Origin: Bdellovibrionales bacterium
GTDB lineage: Bacteria; Myxococcota; XYA12-FULL-58-9; SYDY01
Assembly: GCA_005801425.1 (NCBI GenBank)
Contig: SYDY01000088.1
Span: 52,192-116,191, forward strand
Direction: 5' to 3'
DNA: 64,000 nucleotides
The position numbers and the translations under genes were made by a program. Under the pieces are notes generated by a model. It saw only the letters and a program-made list of their open reading frames with translations, did no database searches and had not been told where the DNA came from. Positions 49,907 through 58,695 of the stretch are shown piece by piece (the first letter of the stretch is position 1; each line of letters opens with the position of its first letter).

Positions 49907-51577
49907 ATGCTGCAAACTCTCAGCATCCGAAATTTTGCGATTATTGACCGAATCGATCTCGATTTTTCGTCGGGATTTACCGTTTTGACGGGCGAGACCG
50001 GTTCGGGCAAGTCCATCGTGATCGATGCTTTGGCAGCCGTTCTTGGGGGACGTGTCGGCGGCGATCAGGTTCGTGCAGGCAGCGAGAGCGCCAACATCGA
50101 AGCCATTTTCGACATTTCAAAGCACACGGCCATTCAAGAACGCATTGCGGCCCGTGATCTCCAAGGCGATGACGCAGATTGTTTGCTTATCCGTCGTGTG
50201 GTGGGTGCAAAGGGCAAGGGGCGGGTGAGCATCAACGATCATGTGTCCACCCTTGGAACCCTGCAAGAGATTGTCGGTGGACTTGTGGAGATCTGCGGTC
50301 AGCATGAGCATCACAGTCTTTTGATGGAAGATCGGCATCGTGTTTTGTTGGACGCAGCAGCATCTCACGGCGAAATGCTTGTTCACATGCGAGAGGCTTA
50401 TACCGCATGGCGGGCTGCAGAAAGTGCCTATGAGGCATTTAATTCCCGCGCTCATGACGTAAGCACGCGTCGCGAAATGATCCATCTTGTATTGGCCGAT
50501 ATCGATCGTGTTGCGCCTGTGTTGGGTGAAATGGACGCACTTGACGCTGAGCGCGGCCGTTTGGCGCATGCAGACAAATTGAAACGCGGTGCTTCTGTGA
50601 TTGAGTCGCTTTTGTACGGGGATGATGGTGCTATCTATGATGTCCTTGCCCGTGCCGAATCAGAATTAAATGCCTTGGTTGAGATCGATGCTGAACTCGG
50701 TGTGTATCTTGGATCCTTGCAATCGGTGTCCCGTGAGGTGGAAGAAATAGCACGCGCTTTGGCGCGTTATGCCCATGTGACCGAATCGGATCCCAACCGA
50801 CTTGAGGCCTTGGAGCTGCGAACCGGCGAATTGCGGCGCTTGTGTCGTAAATACGGCGGAGAACTTCATGATGTGATCGCGAAACGTGAAACACTTGCCG
50901 ATGAGTTGCGCGATCTTGAACAACCTGAAGCGAGACGCGAGGTTCTTGATACCGAACGTCAAATGGCCCGTGTCCATGCGGAAGGCATCGCGCGCGGCTT
51001 GTCACGAAGTCGCAGGGGTGCGTGCAAAAAACTCGATACGTTGGTGCAACGTGAACTTTCGGAAATGGAACTTGGTAAGGCCGTTTTTCGTACGGAAGTT
51101 CATGTGCGTGCTGATGATGATCTCACACCCCATGGCATGGACGATGTTCGATTTTATTGGACTGCGAATCCCGGCGAACCCGAAAAACCGTTGGTGCGTA
51201 TTGCCAGCGGCGGTGAGTTATCGCGGCTGATGCTTGCGATTAAAACGGTGTTGTCGGGACAGGATCTTGTGGCTGTCTATATTTTCGATGAAGTAGATTC
51301 CGGCATTGGAGGCAAAGCGGCGGATAGTATAGGCCGCAAGATCCACAAAGTGGCGGAGCAAAGTCAGGCCATTGTGATCACACATCTTGCACCTGTGGCA
51401 GCGCGTGCTGATCATCATTTGTGTGTGACAAAGACTGAAGAGGGTGGCCGAACGTTGAGTCGTGTTGAATACTTGCAGGGTGAAATGCGGACCGAAGAAT
51501 TGGCGCGTATGATAGATGGCAATACAGGAAATAGAGCCACTAAAGCTGCGGCGAAAGCGATGTTGGCGCGTGGATAA
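49907..51577 (+). CDS. recN: DNA repair protein RecN
   Basis: The 556-residue SMC-like ATPase begins MLQTLSIRNFAIIDRIDLDF, with Walker A GETGSGKS (29-36), a long central coiled coil (about 155-380), and a C-terminal half with signature IASGGELSRLMLAIK and Walker B VYIFDEVDSGIGG. It acts early in double-strand-break repair. The ATG at 49907 is set by homology; no clear ribosome site is visible. The 3' end overlaps the cmk start by 8 bp. Confidence 0.93.
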   Translation: MLQTLSIRNFAIIDRIDLDFSSGFTVLTGETGSGKSIVIDALAAVLGGRVGGDQVRAGSESANIEAIFDISKHTAIQERIAARDLQGDDADCLLIRRVVGAKGKGRVSINDHVSTLGTLQEIVGGLVEICGQHEHHSLLMEDRHRVLLDAAASHGEMLVHMREAYTAWRAAESAYEAFNSRAHDVSTRREMIHLVLADIDRVAPVLGEMDALDAERGRLAHADKLKRGASVIESLLYGDDGAIYDVLARAESELNALVEIDAELGVYLGSLQSVSREVEEIARALARYAHVTESDPNRLEALELRTGELRRLCRKYGGELHDVIAKRETLADELRDLEQPEARREVLDTERQMARVHAEGIARGLSRSRRGACKKLDTLVQRELSEMELGKAVFRTEVHVRADDDLTPHGMDDVRFYWTANPGEPEKPLVRIASGGELSRLMLAIKTVLSGQDLVAVYIFDEVDSGIGGKAADSIGRKIHKVAEQSQAIVITHLAPVAARADHHLCVTKTEEGGRTLSRVEYLQGEMRTEELARMIDGNTGNRATKAAAKAMLARG

Positions 51578-52271
51578 AAAAGACAAAAAATTTATTGTCG
51601 CCATGGATGGCCCCGCAGGCGTGGGAAAAAGCACTGCAGCACGCCGTGTGGCTGAAATATTGGGCTATGCATTTGTGGACACGGGTGCCATTTATCGCTG
51701 TTTGGCGTGGCTTGCAGAGGAAAAGCATATTCCGTGGACCGATGGACCCGCACTGGGAACACTTGCACAGAACATGCACATTGCGTTTGTTCCTCACGAC
51801 GGTGGCCAGCGTGTGTTTGTGGACGATTACGATGTTACCGATGCGATCCGTACCCGTGAGATCTCACAAGGTTCGTCTACAGTATCGGCACATCCCCAAG
51901 TACGTGAAGTCCTGATCGCTTTACAGCGCAAGCTTGCCATGGAGGCATCCCATGGCGCTGTGCTTGAAGGACGCGATATCGGAACGGTTGTCTTTCCCGA
52001 TGCAGCGGTGAAGTTTTTTTTAACAGCCCAGCCCGAGGTGCGTGCCAAACGGCGTTACGATGAATTGCAAGCACGCGGTGTATCGGCTTCATTGGATGAT
52101 ATTTTGCATGAAGTGCAAGCCCGTGATTTACAAGATACAGCGCGTGCGATCTCGCCCATGCGTCCTGCGGACGATGCAGAAGTTTTTGATACCAGTGCAT
52201 TGCGCCTTGATGAAGTGATTGGGCATATTGTGGCGTGTGTTCGCCGTGTTGACCCCATACCTTCGCATTGA
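51570..52271 (+). CDS. cmk: Cytidylate kinase
   Basis: The 233-residue protein has P-loop GPAGVGKST (14-22), DTGAIYR (family DTGAMYR), the SxxxVS region (GSSTVSAHPQVREVLIALQRK), LEGRDIGTVVFPDA and the Arg-rich lid (RAKRRYDEL). It phosphorylates CMP and dCMP. GTG 51570, overlapping the recN stop, gives the usual length; there is no good ribosome site, so translation probably depends on recN read-through of ribosomes. Confidence 0.92.
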   Translation: MDKKDKKFIVAMDGPAGVGKSTAARRVAEILGYAFVDTGAIYRCLAWLAEEKHIPWTDGPALGTLAQNMHIAFVPHDGGQRVFVDDYDVTDAIRTREISQGSSTVSAHPQVREVLIALQRKLAMEASHGAVLEGRDIGTVVFPDAAVKFFLTAQPEVRAKRRYDELQARGVSASLDDILHEVQARDLQDTARAISPMRPADDAEVFDTSALRLDEVIGHIVACVRRVDPIPSH

Positions 52272-52314
52272 TACAGCTCTTGCGAGCCGTAAAATGCGAT
52301 GCAAGGAGCTTATC

Positions 52315-52644
52315 ATGTCCGTTGAATCCGCCCGTGAAGTTTTTGAAACCCACATGCCTCATCGTTTCCAAGACAAGCCAGATTCTATTTCGGGGATCAA
52401 AGCCTCGTACAAATTTGTTTTGTCAGGTGATAATGGTGGCACGTGGGTGGTTGATCTTACAGGGGCTGCCCCGACGATCCGTGAAGAAGACACCGCCGCC
52501 CAATGCACCATCACCATGGCCGCCAAAGATTTGGTGTCGGTGGTCAACGGTTCCATGAACCCGCAAATGGCGTTCATGACAGGCAAGCTCAAAGTGGCCG
52601 GTGACATGGGTCTTGCACTCAAACTTAGCAATATTCTTTCGTAA
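52315..52644 (+). CDS. SCP-2 sterol-transfer-family protein
   Basis: The 109-residue single-domain protein matches the SCP-2 fold: SGIKASYKFVLSGDNGGTWVVDL, AAQCTITMAAKDLVSVVNGSMNPQMAFMTGKLKVAGDMGLALKL. ATG 52315 has AAGGAG 6 nt upstream. Such proteins bind acyl chains or sterol-like lipids in a hydrophobic tunnel. It precedes a CoA-transferase gene, so a role in acyl-CoA metabolism is plausible. A family A palindrome follows the stop. Confidence 0.88.
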   Translation: MSVESAREVFETHMPHRFQDKPDSISGIKASYKFVLSGDNGGTWVVDLTGAAPTIREEDTAAQCTITMAAKDLVSVVNGSMNPQMAFMTGKLKVAGDMGLALKLSNILS

Positions 52645-52653
52645 GGGCGCTCT

Positions 52654-52677
52654 GTAGGAGCGCTGCTTGCCGCGCCC
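52654..52677. repeat. Family A palindrome after the SCP-2 gene
   Basis: GTAGGAGCGCTGC followed by TTGCCGCGCCC, a degenerate copy. AGGGCGC at 52644 and GCGCCCT at 52672 extend the pairing. It lies between the SCP-2 stop and the CoA transferase start. Confidence 0.75.
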
Positions 52678-52693
52678 TGTTTGGTTATATGCC

Positions 52694-53638
52694 GTGTTAT
52701 CACAAACCCTTCAAGGCATCCGCGTTCTCGATTTTTCGCAGAATTTGCCGGGGCCGTACCTTACGCATGTGCTGCATGCATTGGGCGCGACTGTCATCAA
52801 GATAGAACCTCCTACGGGCGATCCGCTGCGGCATCTTCCTCCAGACGGTGAAGTGTATCGTCGTTTGAATAATGGCAAACAGATCTTCTGTTTGGATCTC
52901 AAAACCCAAGAAGGCTGTGATGCTGCCATCGCATTGGTGCGCGAAAGTCATGTGGTGATTGAATCGTTTCGCGTGGGTGTTCTTGATCGATTGGGCTTGG
53001 GATTTTCTGCATTGAAAGCCGTGCAGTCTCACGTGATCATGTGTTCCATTCGCGGTTTTGGGAACGATCCTGGTCGTGCGGGACATGATCTTGGATTTAT
53101 GGCGGCGTCGGGAATGTTGCATGCGTTGGGTGGTGAGATCCCACGGGTGCAAATTGCTGATCAGGTGGGCGGGGGCTTGTTTGGTGTGATCGCGGTCTTG
53201 GCGTCGCTTTTAAATAACCTACGCAACGATCCTATAGCGCGGCACATCGAAATTCCCATGACCGATGCCCTGCGTGGTCTTTTTGCCATGGAACTTTCGG
53301 GTGTTCCGGGTATTCTCACAGGGGCATTGCCATCGTATCGGTTGTATCGCACCCAAGATGCGCGCTTTGTGGCAGTTGCAGCCTTGGAACCCAAATTTTT
53401 TACGATTTTGTGTAATGCCTTGGATGTGCCCGAATTGGCCAACTCGGGCCTTTGCATGGGTGATGAAGGCGCATACACTGTGGCGCGCTTGCAGGAAATA
53501 TTTGAGGCCCATCCGCTTGCCCACTGGCGCGATGTGCTTGGTGGTATCGATGCATGCTGTGAGGCGGTGTTGACACCGACAGAAGCGTGGGGATGTGATA
53601 GACCACCGGCATTACCAGTTCGTGAGGTGGATTTTTAA
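52694..53638 (+). CDS. Class III CoA transferase (CaiB/BaiF, alpha-methylacyl-CoA racemase-like)
   Basis: The protein of 314 residues begins LSQTLQGIRVLDFSQNLPGPYLTHVLHALGATVIKIEPPTGDPLR, the class III CoA transferase signature, with NNGKQIFCLDLK and GFGNDPGRAGHDLGF. Asp132 in AGHDLGF aligns with the catalytic Asp of alpha-methylacyl-CoA racemase. The length and this motif favour the racemase branch over formyl-CoA transferase. GTG 52694 is chosen because the frame upstream runs into the repeat. The stop overlaps the next gene (TAATG). Confidence 0.87.
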   Translation: MLSQTLQGIRVLDFSQNLPGPYLTHVLHALGATVIKIEPPTGDPLRHLPPDGEVYRRLNNGKQIFCLDLKTQEGCDAAIALVRESHVVIESFRVGVLDRLGLGFSALKAVQSHVIMCSIRGFGNDPGRAGHDLGFMAASGMLHALGGEIPRVQIADQVGGGLFGVIAVLASLLNNLRNDPIARHIEIPMTDALRGLFAMELSGVPGILTGALPSYRLYRTQDARFVAVAALEPKFFTILCNALDVPELANSGLCMGDEGAYTVARLQEIFEAHPLAHWRDVLGGIDACCEAVLTPTEAWGCDRPPALPVREVDF

Positions 53639-54921
53639 TGAACATTTCCCCGGAGTCTGTTGAACTTTTGATTCACGATATATCCGTGCAAGGTGAGGGG
53701 ATCGGACGAAGCAGCGACGGTCGTGTTGTGTTTGTTCCCGAATGTTATCCGGGCGATCGTGTACGTGTACAAATCACAGGATCGCGTGGTCGTGCTGCTG
53801 TGGGCGTTTGTTCTGAAATGCTCGAACTCTCGAAAGATCGTGTCGAAAGTGTGTGTACCGTAACGGTCTGTGATGGTTGCGGTCTGCGCGGCATTCAGCA
53901 TGATCTCCAATTGCAACTGAAAGCCAAGCGTGTACTCGATGCATTCAAACGCCTGGGTGGTGTGGATGCATCATCTGTGTTTGGCGGGATCCATTGTGCC
54001 GGTGAACCATGGTATTATCGGCATCGTGTGCGCTTGCATTCCGAGTGGTCGGGTAAGCAATACAATTTTGGTTATCGTGCGCGTGGTTCACATCAGCTTG
54101 TATCCCTGTCGCGTTGCCCCGTGCTTTGGCCCGAACTTGAGAAGGGCACCGTTGGCTTGTGTGATGGCCTCAAGGATTTGCCCGCGTCTCTTAGGATCAC
54201 GACCGTGGCGCTTGCTTATTCGCGTCGCGATGGTCGATTGGTTGCACAAATTCAAAGCGAAGCCGCTGTTACATTGTGGGATCCCCATCTTGATAACCTG
54301 CTGAACATGGGGCTTGCGGGCGTGGATGTGGTGGGTCGCGATGGACGGCGTATGCGTGGCAAGGTGCGGTTGCGTTATGATCACGCGTACGCAGATGCGT
54401 TTGATCTTTGCTTTGAACCGGGCATGTTTACGCAAGCGTGTCCCGCAGTGAGCGATCTGTTGGTGTCTGCGGTGCAGAGTCATGCTCGGCCTGAAACCGG
54501 CGCGTGTATTGTGGAGTACCATGCCGGTATTGGTACATTTTCATTGCCCATGGCGCGTCTTGGAGCCCATGTGACGGCGATCGAAATCAACAAAGCGGCT
54601 TCGGTGTTGCTGGCGAGCAATGCGCGCAATGCGGGTCTTGATATCTCAGCGGTATGCGTGTCGGATCATCAGGCGTTGTCGTATTTAGAAAATGCTTCGG
54701 TGGTTGTGATGGATCCGCCGCGTTCTGGCGCGGCTCTGCTTGTGCAGGCCATTCCTACATCGAAAGTACATCGCGTGGTGATGGTGTCGTGCGATCCTGC
54801 AACGCTTGCGCGCGATGGTCGTCAGTTGATTTCGTCCGGTTTTCAGTTGGCAAGCCTCGATGCATACGACATGTTTGCGCAAACGTTGCATGTTGAATCG
54901 GTGGCGGTATTTGAGAGGTAA
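53638..54921 (+). CDS. TrmA/RumA-family RNA (uracil-5-)-methyltransferase
   Basis: The 427-residue protein has an N-terminal TRAM domain (about 1-65), a cysteine cluster of the 4Fe-4S type (Cys73, Cys78, Cys81 and probably the Cys of SLSRCPVL), and a SAM-dependent methyltransferase domain (EYHAGIGTFSLPMA). The catalytic motif is VSCDPATLARD, with the nucleophilic Cys and MDPPRSG before it. It methylates uridine in 23S rRNA or tRNA; RlmD or RlmC type is likely given the cluster, but the site is not decided. It is coupled to the CoA transferase and followed 3 bp later by the next gene. Confidence 0.88.
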   Translation: MNISPESVELLIHDISVQGEGIGRSSDGRVVFVPECYPGDRVRVQITGSRGRAAVGVCSEMLELSKDRVESVCTVTVCDGCGLRGIQHDLQLQLKAKRVLDAFKRLGGVDASSVFGGIHCAGEPWYYRHRVRLHSEWSGKQYNFGYRARGSHQLVSLSRCPVLWPELEKGTVGLCDGLKDLPASLRITTVALAYSRRDGRLVAQIQSEAAVTLWDPHLDNLLNMGLAGVDVVGRDGRRMRGKVRLRYDHAYADAFDLCFEPGMFTQACPAVSDLLVSAVQSHARPETGACIVEYHAGIGTFSLPMARLGAHVTAIEINKAASVLLASNARNAGLDISAVCVSDHQALSYLENASVVVMDPPRSGAALLVQAIPTSKVHRVVMVSCDPATLARDGRQLISSGFQLASLDAYDMFAQTLHVESVAVFER

Positions 54922-54924
54922 CTC

Positions 54925-55458
54925 ATGCATGGTTCGGTGTGGACGTATGAAGACTATGTGCCGGTTCTCCATCCCACGGTGTATCTAGCGCCTGGTGTGC
55001 AGATTGTGGGCCGTGTGACGCTCGGCGAAGATGTCAATGTGTGGCACAATACGGTGATCCGAGGTGATGTGGAGCGCATTGAGATTGGTGCGCGCACCAA
55101 CGTGCAAGATCTGACCATGATCCACGTCACAACCGATCGCTATGGTACGTATGTGGAACACGATGTGACCATCGGACACAAAGTGATGCTGCATGGCTGC
55201 AAAGTAGGGCATCATTGTTTGATCGGCATGAGCGCCATTGTGATGGACGATGTAGAAATAGGTCCCTACAGCATTATCGGCGCGGGTGCGCTGCTTACGC
55301 CTGGCACTAAAATTCCAGAAGGAAGTTTGGCGGTTGGATCGCCCGCACGCGTGAAACGTCAAGTGACCGATGCGGAGCGCGCCTATCTTGAATTGTCCGC
55401 GTTGCATTATGTGGATGTTGCGCGAATACACATGGCGACGGTGAAACGGGTGAATTAG
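54925..55458 (+). CDS. Gamma-carbonic-anhydrase-like left-handed beta-helix protein
   Basis: The 177-residue protein consists of hexapeptide repeats with the Cam-type pattern VWHNTVIRGDVERIEIGARTNVQDL and MIHVTTD. His67, His85 and His90 match the three zinc or iron ligands, including the five-residue spacing of the last two. GAGAGGT precedes the ATG. Many such proteins (YrdA, CaiE-like, PaaY) are acyltransferase-like or have only weak carbonic anhydrase activity. The 3' end overlaps the convergent hypothetical gene by 4 bp. Confidence 0.9.
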   Translation: MHGSVWTYEDYVPVLHPTVYLAPGVQIVGRVTLGEDVNVWHNTVIRGDVERIEIGARTNVQDLTMIHVTTDRYGTYVEHDVTIGHKVMLHGCKVGHHCLIGMSAIVMDDVEIGPYSIIGAGALLTPGTKIPEGSLAVGSPARVKRQVTDAERAYLELSALHYVDVARIHMATVKRVN

Positions 55459-57116
55459 GGCGTTGCAGCTTCCTGCTTTAGAAGCTTGCGCAGGTTGTCT
55501 TGCGATTTTTCTGCCGCTTCCGCGGTTTGCCGGGCTTTGGCGTGGGCTGCACGTTCGATAAGCATCGGGATACTCCAGCCTGTTGGCAGCGTAAGGGTTG
55601 TTGCGATACCCATCGCGATGTCTAATGTTTTTCTTACAAGTGTAAGTTCTGTTTGCGCAGTGCCGGGGTACTGCCATTTAATCGTAATATGATCTTTGCT
55701 TTGCGGATGACTGGCGGGATCGGTGATTGCCCTAAGTAGCCCAATGGGGACGTATTCATCGTTTGGACTATTTATTCTTGGCCCATGCTTTAAATCGTCT
55801 GGGCTCGCTTCTCCATCGGTGAGCAAATATTGCATGGCGAGTTGCCACCAGTTTTTGGGCATCTTCACCAAAATCATGTCACTGCCCTTTGAGGCAATGT
55901 TGTCGTTCTTTAGCTGCTGGAGGCCTTCAAGACGTTTGCTTAGTTTATTAAAATTTTTGTCCTTACAAAATAGAATCAAATTCGAATAATTTTCTGGTTT
56001 AGCATCAACAATGCCTTCAATGATCCACGTTTGAATCGTTTTTTCCTCAGGGTGCCCCCAGTGGCACCCAAGTTTGTATTGGGTGTTTATCCCGGTTTCT
56101 GCAGTGGCTGTGGGCTCGCGTTGTTTCCACAACGCGTATGGAATGCGCAGGGATGTCGCATCGACGATATTGTGAAGTTCTACATAGGGGGTGTCACAAG
56201 ATGTGGGCACAGATTTCTTTCTTACCGCACATAACTGTTCGTAAGCAGCGAGACTTGCGGTAAAGGATTGTTCTGCGGCAAGAGCTGCCTCACGTGCCGC
56301 TGTTTGTAGCTTTTGGGTTGCTTCAGCTGCAATCGCTTGTCGTTTGGTGGCTTGGTCTTCCTTCAGTGTGGCAGCTGTTTCGCGTTGGGTCATTTGCGTC
56401 GTGCGCAAGGTGAGCGCTTGTTCGCGGATTTCAGCAGAACCCAGTTCTTTTTCCTTCTGTTTGAGTGAGCTTTCCTGTGTGTCAAGTGCGCTTTTTTTTG
56501 TGTCGAGTGCCAGGCGCCTCGCTTCTAGGGCAATGGCACGTTGTCCAAATTCAGCTTCAATACCGATATCGCATGAACGCAGATGTTGTGCGGCTGCATG
56601 CCCAAGCTGTGTTTCAAAAAGCGCATTGCGAGGAGCGCTTGCCCAGTTGAGGCCGGTGCGCCACAAAGCCACGTGTTCATGGAGTCCCGGAGCACCCAAC
56701 GCAGTTTTTTCTGCAAAGGTGATAATCGATGCTTGGAGTTCAGGCAGGTTTGCTTGCCAACATGCATAGCCCAATTCGAGGGCGGTTTGGACGTTGGTTA
56801 GCAGGGCAGGGCTTGTATAGGTTGAGAGGATTTCCCAGAGGCCCTGAAGCTTTTCGGTGGGCAGGGCCGAGCGGTATGTTGCGTCAATGAGTCTCTCTGC
56901 TGCTTTTTGATATTCGCGCTGGGTAATATCGTGGTCAAATTGTGTCTCAATTTTTTTATGCCAAATAGGGCCAAATAAATTGCGTTCAGGGGGTTGCAAG
57001 GCAGGGGGAATATCCGCTTTGAGATCAGTGGTTTTTTTTCCTTGGGCAGCCGCAGAGTACGGTGGGGGTTGTGATGCGCTGGCATGTGAATCGGTTCGCG
57101 TAAGTTTTGATGCCAT
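55455..57116 (-). CDS. Hypothetical protein with central coiled coil
   Basis: The protein of 553 residues starts MASKLTRTDSHASASQPPPYSAAAQ, a disordered Ser/Pro-rich head without a signal peptide. A helical region follows, then a clear coiled coil rich in Glu, Gln, Ala and Arg (about residues 190-280), and a mixed C-terminal domain of about 270 residues (VELHNIVDATSLRIPYALW onwards) that is not recognised. TAGGA precedes ATG 57116; an in-frame ATG at 57149 lacks a ribosome site. The head resembles those of the hypothetical proteins at 7233 and 47292, which may share a lineage-specific origin or localisation. Confidence 0.65.
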   Translation of the reverse strand: MASKLTRTDSHASASQPPPYSAAAQGKKTTDLKADIPPALQPPERNLFGPIWHKKIETQFDHDITQREYQKAAERLIDATYRSALPTEKLQGLWEILSTYTSPALLTNVQTALELGYACWQANLPELQASIITFAEKTALGAPGLHEHVALWRTGLNWASAPRNALFETQLGHAAAQHLRSCDIGIEAEFGQRAIALEARRLALDTKKSALDTQESSLKQKEKELGSAEIREQALTLRTTQMTQRETAATLKEDQATKRQAIAAEATQKLQTAAREAALAAEQSFTASLAAYEQLCAVRKKSVPTSCDTPYVELHNIVDATSLRIPYALWKQREPTATAETGINTQYKLGCHWGHPEEKTIQTWIIEGIVDAKPENYSNLILFCKDKNFNKLSKRLEGLQQLKNDNIASKGSDMILVKMPKNWWQLAMQYLLTDGEASPDDLKHGPRINSPNDEYVPIGLLRAITDPASHPQSKDHITIKWQYPGTAQTELTLVRKTLDIAMGIATTLTLPTGWSIPMLIERAAHAKARQTAEAAEKSQDNLRKLLKQEAATP

Positions 57117-57193
57117 GGTCCTACATCCCTTTTTAGGCATGGCGGACATAGATTTATCGGGTTCTCATGAGATTTGTTGACGAATAAAGTGCT

Positions 57194-58324
57194 ATGGATG
57201 CTCCAAATCCAATGAAAGACGCTCTACCATTCACACCTTCAACGATGCTTGCGCCCATGGAAGGCGTGACCGATCCGTTGTTTCGCGAAGTGATGGCGGA
57301 GCGACCGGGGCTTGGTGTGGTATGCACTGAATTTGTACGTATCTCGCGTGCGCCCATTCGGGCCGTGCATCTTCGCGCAGAGGTTGTGAAAATACCAGGT
57401 GTTCCGCTGAGTGTTCAGATCATGGGCAACGATGCGGATTGTATGGCCGATGCGGCAGGTATTGTAAGCGAGGCGGGCGCCGATATTGTGGATATTAACC
57501 TTGGGTGTCCCACGCGCAAGGCCAGTAAAAATGGTGTGGGCGCCGCGATGCTCAAAGATCCTGATTTGCTCTACAAGGTACTTTCTTCCATGCGCGCGCG
57601 TGTGCCGGGTTGTTTGTCCGCAAAAATTCGTGCGGGTTGGGACGATGCGACGCATATTTTAGCCATTGCGCAGGCCATTGAAGCTGCGGGGGCAAATTTT
57701 ATCGTGGTGCATCCACGGTTACGCACCGATGCGTTTAAAGGTGTTGCCGATTGGCGTATTGTTGCTGCACTAAAATCTCAGATCTCAATTCCGGTCATTG
57801 GCAATGGCGATTGTTGGTATGCCGCACCGGCTTTGCATTTACAGAAGGCGATGCAGTGCGATGGGATCATGATCGGGCGACCCGCATTGCGCAATCCTTG
57901 GATTTTTCAACAAATGGCGCAAATTCGTTCTGCTGAAACACCTGTTCATCCTGATGGTGCGATGGTGGCTGCGTTTCTCCATGATCTCATGGGACGTTTT
58001 TGTGCGGCGCTGCATGTGCCCACTGCGCCGATTGGGCGCATGAAGGAAATAATTGGTTGGGTCGGCCGCGCTATCGACGACGATCGCCTTTTTTTGCGAC
58101 AAGCCTTGCGCGCCAAAAGCATTCAAGAAATACAGGTGATTATTGATACGATGATTGCGCCGCTTCCGGCCCATGCCATCGATATGCACAGCGAGGGTTT
58201 GTTGCAGTTGGAGAAATGCCCTGAGAACTCAGATAAGAATACCGAATTTTCTGCAGTGTCTCGCCATCCGTGTGCAGTGTCCTCGCACGTCCACAAAAGC
58301 CACGTGACGCGCACGGATTTTTGA
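57194..58324 (+). CDS. tRNA-dihydrouridine synthase (Dus family)
   Basis: The 376-residue FMN enzyme has APMEGVTDPLFRE, VQIMGND, VDINLGCPTRKASKNGVGAAM (catalytic Cys in GCP), KIRAGWDD, VHPRLRTD, VIGNGD and IMIGRPALRNPWIF. It reduces uridines in tRNA. The true C-terminal domain ends about residue 350; residues 354-376 (AVSRHPCAVSSHVHKSHVTR and TDF) are encoded by a family B inverted repeat, so the original stop was lost or replaced. The DusA, B or C class is not decided; the sequence is nearest the DusC/DusB-type cores. Confidence 0.9.
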   Translation: MDAPNPMKDALPFTPSTMLAPMEGVTDPLFREVMAERPGLGVVCTEFVRISRAPIRAVHLRAEVVKIPGVPLSVQIMGNDADCMADAAGIVSEAGADIVDINLGCPTRKASKNGVGAAMLKDPDLLYKVLSSMRARVPGCLSAKIRAGWDDATHILAIAQAIEAAGANFIVVHPRLRTDAFKGVADWRIVAALKSQISIPVIGNGDCWYAAPALHLQKAMQCDGIMIGRPALRNPWIFQQMAQIRSAETPVHPDGAMVAAFLHDLMGRFCAALHVPTAPIGRMKEIIGWVGRAIDDDRLFLRQALRAKSIQEIQVIIDTMIAPLPAHAIDMHSEGLLQLEKCPENSDKNTEFSAVSRHPCAVSSHVHKSHVTRTDF

Positions 58325-58406
58325 TTTGGGTGTATGTTTAGAACGCGTCACAACGCTTTTGTGTCTTGTGCTCCGGTCCGTTCACACGGCCGGTGGCGAG
58401 ACACTG
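58254..58406. repeat. Family B inverted repeat (copy 2) overlapping the dus 3' end
   Basis: Ends CAGTGTCTCGCC and GGCGAGACACTG are perfectly inverted, and inner arm parts CCACAAAAGCCACGTGACGCG-like and CGCGTCACAACGCTTTTGTG also pair. The right arm differs from copy 1 in carrying GGTCCGTTCACACGG. The first 71 bp are translated as the tail of Dus. Confidence 0.85.
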
Positions 58407-58497
58407 TTTGTTGTCGTTTTTTTATATTCGTCATTCCCGCGTGTTCTCATGGTTGTGGTGTGGCTTGTGCATATTTCCCGCGTGTCCTAAGCATCGC

Positions 58498-58646
58498 TGC
58501 CTCGCCATTTCCGTGTAAACGGACCGGACCGCATTCCCACAAAAGCGTTGTGACGCGATCAAAAAAGACAATCAAATCCCAAACATCATGCGCGTCACGT
58601 GGCTTTTGTGGAAGGCGGGAGGAAACTGCACACGGATGGCGAGGCA
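58498..58646. repeat. Family B inverted repeat (copy 3)
   Basis: It runs from TGCCTCGCC to GGCGAGGCA. The right arm equals that of copy 1; the left arm carries CGGACCGGACCG, like the complement of the right arm of copy 2, so arms appear to have been exchanged between copies. The 371 bp gap between dus and rbgA (58325-58695) is made almost entirely of copies 2 and 3 plus about 90 bp of plain sequence. Confidence 0.85.
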
Positions 58647-58695
58647 AAAAGCGAACGATATGATTCATGTGTGTTTATCGTATGCGCAATGCAGA

